Of a stretch of DNA of 8,207 nucleotides, positions 4,970 to 8,207 are shown piece by piece. The notes beneath the pieces were generated by a model that was not told the DNA's origin, made no database searches, and saw only the letters and a program-made list of their open reading frames with translations. How positions within the stretch are numbered: the first letter of the stretch is position 1; each line of letters begins with the position of its first letter. Origin of the DNA: RXOA01 sp964547105 (lineage in GTDB: Bacteria > Bipolaricaulota > Bipolaricaulia > UBA7950 > UBA9294); NCBI GenBank assembly GCA_964547105.1, contig CAZJLO010000067.1:1-8207 (forward strand), given 5' to 3'. The translations under genes were made by a program, and so were the position numbers.

Positions 4970-7276
4970 GTGAAGAGAGCACAAGGCGGGGGGATCGCTG
5001 TTCTGTACGCGGCGGTCGCTTCCGCCTGTCTGTTCATTGCGCTTGGAGTGCGCCAAGGAGTGGACGGCGACCTTCAGCGTCTGGTTGCCAGTGTCGGTTC
5101 CGACGTTTTCACCATCGCATCATCCGGAGAGGCTTTCGAAGATGAGGTTCTCACCACACTGACGAACCTGCCAACGATCGAGATGGCCGGGGGCGCTACG
5201 GGCATCAACCAATTCTACTCTCCTGCTGCCTCAAACTTTCTGTTCGTGGCTGGTGTGAGTGAGGACTACTTCCGATTGCGGAATCTCAAGATTGTCTCGG
5301 GACACGGGTTCGAGCCGCCAAACGCGGGACTCGTTGCCGTCATCGGAGCGGCTGTCGCGCGCGAGCTGTTCGAAGGGGAACCGCCTGCGGGGCAGAGCCT
5401 CACCTTTCGTGGCCAAGCCATCGAGGTGGTTGGCGTGCTGGGAGACTACCCCGCCGAACGAGGTAGTGGGTCCACGTGGGGGTTCTCGCTCGAGTTGGAC
5501 AACCCGGACAATCTCGTATTCCTCCCCGTCTCCCAGTACAGGCGGATTGCCGTGCTGCCGATCCCGGGAGCTGAAGGTGAAGGTGCGCTGAGATTGATTT
5601 GGGCGAGGGCGGCTCCCGGCATGCTGCGGGAGGCCACCGAGCAAGCCGGGGCTGCGCTTGCATCGATGCAAGGAGTCCAGATCAGGCCGCTGTCTTCGCG
5701 TTTCAGTGGCCTGTACGACTCGCGGCGGAAGGTTGCCGACACCATGACCCTGATCGCGATCATGATCCTAGCGATCAGCGTGGCAAACGCCACCAGCATT
5801 CTGGCAAGGTCCGTCTTGGATCGATGCAGGGAAATCGGCACGCGTCGAGCGCTTGGTGCGACGCGCACACAGATTGCTTGGATGATCCTGCGCGAGATCG
5901 CGGTCTTGGTTCTGGTTGGAGGAACGCTGGGTTGCATCGTAGGGATTCTCGTCTATCCGTTTCTGGAAGCCGGACTTGGTGTGTCTGTCGAATTCGGACC
6001 TCATCACTTGTTGTACGTCGGCGTGCTGCTGGGAGCCGGATTGGCATCCGGGATCCTGCCTGCCGGCCTTGCTGCCTTCATGGAGCCGGCGGCTGCCATC
6101 CGCCAGAGAGGGCTGACCAGCAAGCAGTTTGCCAGCCTTTCCCTGAGCCGCATCATGAGCGTTGTGGCCATTGCCGCCGGTGTCGCGGTGGTGACGCTGG
6201 TGGCGATCTCCGGAACCGCCAATGTGGACTACTTGAAGGCTCGGTGGATGTCACCACCTGACGACGTTGTTAGGGTTCGCGCCGGGATCGGGGGATTCCG
6301 GCAACCCGCCGCCTTGGACTTCGGGGACTTCGAAGCGTTGTCGTCGCTTGAGTCTGTCGAAGCAAGTGTGTGGATGGCGAGTGAAGATAGAGTCTGGGTC
6401 GAATCGGACGCGCATGCCGCCCGCGCAATCTTGGCCGAAGCGACCGAGGGAATCGATGGTGTGGGCGTCGGCCTTGTCGCGGAGGGGGGGCACCTATCCC
6501 CCGAGAGCTTCATCGGCCAGGAGGCTGTGGCTGTTTTGGGACATGAGCTGGCGCGCACTCTGTTTCCTGACGCGTATGCAATCGGGCAGGAAATCGTTGT
6601 CCGCGGCTTGCCATTCCAGATCGTGGGTGTCTTCGCCCCGCGCCCGGGGCTGCCGCTGTACGACTTCCCGGATGTGAACCAGCTGTTGCTTGTCCCAAGA
6701 GGGGCACTTGCGCTGGAACCCGGCTCCGGGAGTGTATGGATGTGGTTCGCTCCCCCGTCGGAGGTGGGTGTGGATGAACTTGCCGCTGCAGTCGAAACCA
6801 CCATAGCAAACCGGCATCCGGGTCGCGGAGATCCCGAAATTGTCGAACTCTATGCCGAGATGATGGAACTCATTGACATGCAGCTCGGGATATCCAAGGC
6901 GTATTTGCTCCTGGGAGGTGTCGGCCTCTTGCTCGCCGCCACCGGGACAGCCAGCATGCTGTGGCTCAGTGTGCGTGTGAGGGCCAAGGAGATCGGCTTA
7001 AGAGTGGCCATTGGAGCGAGGCGGCATTCGATCTTTGCGCTGTTCCTCGGCGAGGGTGCCATCGTGGCTGTGCTGGGCGGAGGACTCGGCTCGGTGATTG
7101 CGGTGATCGGCGCACAGGTCATCTATCGAAGCTCCCCTTCTGCAACTGGAGAGGGTTGGTGGTTGCTGGCGGCGCTGGGTGTGGCGGGAATCGTCAGTCT
7201 CTCCGCGAGTATCATCCCGGCTGCGCGGGCGATGGATGTCGGGCCGGCGAATCTCCTGACGAGGGGAGACGGATGA
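4970..7276 (+). CDS. Tandem MacB/FtsX-type ABC transporter permease
   Basis: A 768-residue permease built as a duplicated MacB unit. Each half has one helix, an extracytoplasmic MacB_PCD domain, then an FtsX domain of three helices. Helices lie near residues 7-27, 258-281, 306-331, 347-370, 396-414, 644-668, 689-716 and 730-751. The cytoplasmic coupling motif is seen twice: REIGTRRALGATRTQI (287-302) and KEIGLRVAIGARRHSI (673-688). The two halves end with the usual EPAAAIR and PAARAMDVGPANLL segments. Such permeases act by mechanotransmission with a MacB/LolD-type ATPase on peptides, lipoproteins or drugs. No intact ATPase is in this window, matching the 'duplicated orphan permease' type, though a possible ATPase remnant overlaps the stop. 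I prefer GTG 4970, preceded by AGAAGGAA; GTG 4928 would add 14 residues and is possible, since the segment before helix 1 is then nearer the usual length. Confidence 0.85.
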   Translation: MKRAQGGGIAVLYAAVASACLFIALGVRQGVDGDLQRLVASVGSDVFTIASSGEAFEDEVLTTLTNLPTIEMAGGATGINQFYSPAASNFLFVAGVSEDYFRLRNLKIVSGHGFEPPNAGLVAVIGAAVARELFEGEPPAGQSLTFRGQAIEVVGVLGDYPAERGSGSTWGFSLELDNPDNLVFLPVSQYRRIAVLPIPGAEGEGALRLIWARAAPGMLREATEQAGAALASMQGVQIRPLSSRFSGLYDSRRKVADTMTLIAIMILAISVANATSILARSVLDRCREIGTRRALGATRTQIAWMILREIAVLVLVGGTLGCIVGILVYPFLEAGLGVSVEFGPHHLLYVGVLLGAGLASGILPAGLAAFMEPAAAIRQRGLTSKQFASLSLSRIMSVVAIAAGVAVVTLVAISGTANVDYLKARWMSPPDDVVRVRAGIGGFRQPAALDFGDFEALSSLESVEASVWMASEDRVWVESDAHAARAILAEATEGIDGVGVGLVAEGGHLSPESFIGQEAVAVLGHELARTLFPDAYAIGQEIVVRGLPFQIVGVFAPRPGLPLYDFPDVNQLLLVPRGALALEPGSGSVWMWFAPPSEVGVDELAAAVETTIANRHPGRGDPEIVELYAEMMELIDMQLGISKAYLLLGGVGLLLAATGTASMLWLSVRVRAKEIGLRVAIGARRHSIFALFLGEGAIVAVLGGGLGSVIAVIGAQVIYRSSPSATGEGWWLLAALGVAGIVSLSASIIPAARAMDVGPANLLTRGDG

Positions 7277-7438
7277 TCCGGCTCGAGGGCATGCAGGGCA
7301 TTCCGGAAACAGGCTGCGGCCGTTCACGTTCTCATTGGGATCATGCCGGCCGTTGACCCGGAGAGACGCACGGACGGGAAGCTCGATATCGATAGATGCG
7401 AAGGTGATGTCTTGCTGAGCAGCGCCTCCTTGACCTGA
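7273..7438 (+). pseudogene. Possible remnant of the cognate ABC ATPase gene
   Basis: ATGA at 7273-7276 overlaps the permease stop, and GAGGGGAGA just upstream can serve as ribosome site, a typical coupled start. The frame begins MIRLEG, the common opening of MacB/LolD-type ATPases, but ends after 27 residues. A single +1 shift at about 7297 leads to AFRKQAAAVHVLIGI, then MPAVDPER (7298-7366). This resembles the usual N-terminal stretch with V-H-V-L-x-G-I and V-x-P-G-E before the Walker A strand. Walker A itself (GPSGSGKS), the signature motif and everything after are absent, and the shifted frame stops at 7438. If real, it is a deleted ATPase gene, which would explain the orphan permease. The match is short and could be chance. 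Confidence 0.4.
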
Positions 7439-7597
7439 AGACCGGAGCATCGAAAGAGGAAGGTCGTGCTAAATGCACCTTGCCCCGTCCCTGCGGACCG
7501 GGTAGCTTGCATGCGTGTGTCTTGGCCCGTCTCTTGCTGCAGGAACCGGTGGCGGTTCAATCGCTGCCAGCGTCGAACGGTGCTTGCGCGAGATCTC
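7439..7597. other. Intergenic stretch before the nitroreductase
   Basis: No gene is supported between the ATPase-like remnant and the nitroreductase ribosome site. The nitroreductase frame is open upstream to GTG 7466, but this extension is basic, cysteine-rich and unlike the family. I see no convincing promoter hexamers. A small hairpin at 7543-7558 is the only clear structure. Confidence 0.5.
7543..7558 (+). other. Short perfect hairpin in the nitroreductase leader
   Basis: GAACCG (7543-7548) and CGGTTC (7553-7558) form a six-pair stem with the four-base loop GTGG. It lies 55 bases upstream of the nitroreductase start. It is too short and lacks a T tract for a terminator; a regulator half-site pair or chance are both possible. 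Confidence 0.3.
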
Positions 7598-7605
7598 AAA
7601 GGAGG
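7598..7605 (+). promoter_or_regulatory. Shine-Dalgarno of the nitroreductase gene
   Basis: AAAGGAGG, nearly the full anti-16S complement, is seven bases from ATG 7613. It settles the start against the longer open frame from 7466. Confidence 0.85.
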
Positions 7606-7612
7606 AGTGGCA

Positions 7613-8191
7613 ATGTTGGCTCGTGAGGCCATCCAGTCTCGACGGAGTATTCGTCGTTTCACCGCCGACCCTGTGGAACGATCGACGATTCAACAGATTC
7701 TCGATGCCGCTGTGCTGGCGCCGTCGGCGAAGAACAGCCAGCCGTGGCGGTTCACGGTGGTGATGCAGCCACGTCGCGAGGAGATGCTGTCGGTCCTTCG
7801 CCGTGGGATCGAGAACCGCAAGGCAGAGGGTGAGGATATCGGGACGATTCTTGGGACGATCAAAGCGATGGAGCAGGCGCCGGTGACGATTGTTGTCCAC
7901 AACACGGACGGAATCCATCCCTGGAAGGCCCGCGCCGAGCATGAGTCGTGGTGGGATCTGGCCACCGTACAGTCGGTTGGTGCGGCGATCGAGAACATGC
8001 TCCTTGCCGCGACCGATCTGGGGCTTGGTTCGCTGTGGATCGCCGACATCTGGGATGCCTATCCCGAGATCAACGAGTGGCTCGGGGTGGATGATCAACT
8101 GGTAGCCGCTGTTTCGTTGGGGTACGCGGATGTCGCTCCTGCCACTCCACCGCGCAAACCGGTGAGCGACGTCGTTCGCTGGCTGGAATAG
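7613..8191 (+). CDS. Nitroreductase-family flavoprotein (FMN-dependent oxidoreductase)
   Basis: A complete 192-residue nitroreductase-fold protein. These homodimers bind FMN and use NAD(P)H to reduce nitroaromatics, quinones, enones or other acceptors. RRSIRRF (10-16) is the N-terminal FMN phosphate-contact motif, and APSAKNSQPWRF (36-47) is the second conserved FMN block. QSVGAAIENMLLAATDLGLGSLWI (119-142) is the dimer-core helix and strand found throughout the family. LGYADVAPATPPRKPVSDVVRW near the C-terminus is the usual end with its basic FMN-binding segment. Length is typical of the short class. There is no signal peptide, so it is cytoplasmic. It is separated from the permease by about 335 bases and has its own strong ribosome site, so it is likely an independent unit. 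The physiological substrate cannot be told. Confidence 0.9.
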   Translation: MLAREAIQSRRSIRRFTADPVERSTIQQILDAAVLAPSAKNSQPWRFTVVMQPRREEMLSVLRRGIENRKAEGEDIGTILGTIKAMEQAPVTIVVHNTDGIHPWKARAEHESWWDLATVQSVGAAIENMLLAATDLGLGSLWIADIWDAYPEINEWLGVDDQLVAAVSLGYADVAPATPPRKPVSDVVRWLE

Positions 8192-8207
8192 GCAACGTGC
8201 GTGGGCA

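Noticed and set aside
7466..7612. Longer nitroreductase start at GTG 7466
   Set aside because: The extension has no family similarity and the near-perfect AAAGGAGG is placed for ATG 7613.
1..8207. tRNA, rRNA, CRISPR array, insertion sequence or riboswitch
   Set aside because: I saw no cloverleaf, spaced repeats, transposase or recognisable aptamer on either strand by eye.

Overview
This is an 8.2 kb piece of a moderately GC-rich bacterial genome. A run of ten Ns at 2433-2442 marks it as draft, probably scaffolded, sequence. All supported genes are on the + strand and most have a clear Shine-Dalgarno (SD) sequence (AAAGGAGG or AAGGAG types). I cannot name the phylum. A duplicated MacB-type permease with no intact ATPase beside it recalls the orphan permeases known from Acidobacteriota and other phyla, but that is only a hint.

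Left part (38-2788), three apparently cytoplasmic or membrane-attached enzymes: a C45-like Ntn-hydrolase/acyltransferase (38-1219), a BltD/SpeG-like GNAT acetyltransferase (1371-1838), and a class I SAM methyltransferase with two N-terminal membrane helices (1930-2788). The methyltransferase is broken at the N gap. A 12-base repeat flanks the break (2338-2349 and 2444-2455). If the repeat is collapsed, a continuous 250-residue protein results. The 83 readable bases between the copies encode the approach to the Walker A loop of a YjgR/DUF853 (HerA-like) ATPase, which does not belong to this gene. A chimeric contig end or false scaffold join is the most likely cause.

Middle part (2789-7276): a stretch of about 520 bases without a supported gene ends in a good sigma70-type promoter (3215-3243). 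Three co-directional genes follow and probably form one operon: a secreted protein that looks like two thioredoxin folds without catalytic cysteines (3310-4497), a small secreted protein with ten cysteines (4551-4874), and a tandem MacB/FtsX-type ABC permease (4970-7276). A hairpin lies between the second and third genes. Overlapping the permease stop is a start codon with an SD and an ABC-ATPase-like beginning that soon falls out of frame and stops, so the cognate ATPase may have been lost.

Right part (7277-8207): a gap of about 330 bases holding the ATPase-like remnant and a small hairpin, then a complete nitroreductase-family flavoenzyme (7613-8191) with a near-perfect SD.

The most interesting unit is the 3310-7276 set. 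A small cysteine-rich exported protein, a secreted redoxin-like protein and a MacB-type permease together could form an uncharacterised export, maturation or envelope system. That functional link is inference from gene order only.
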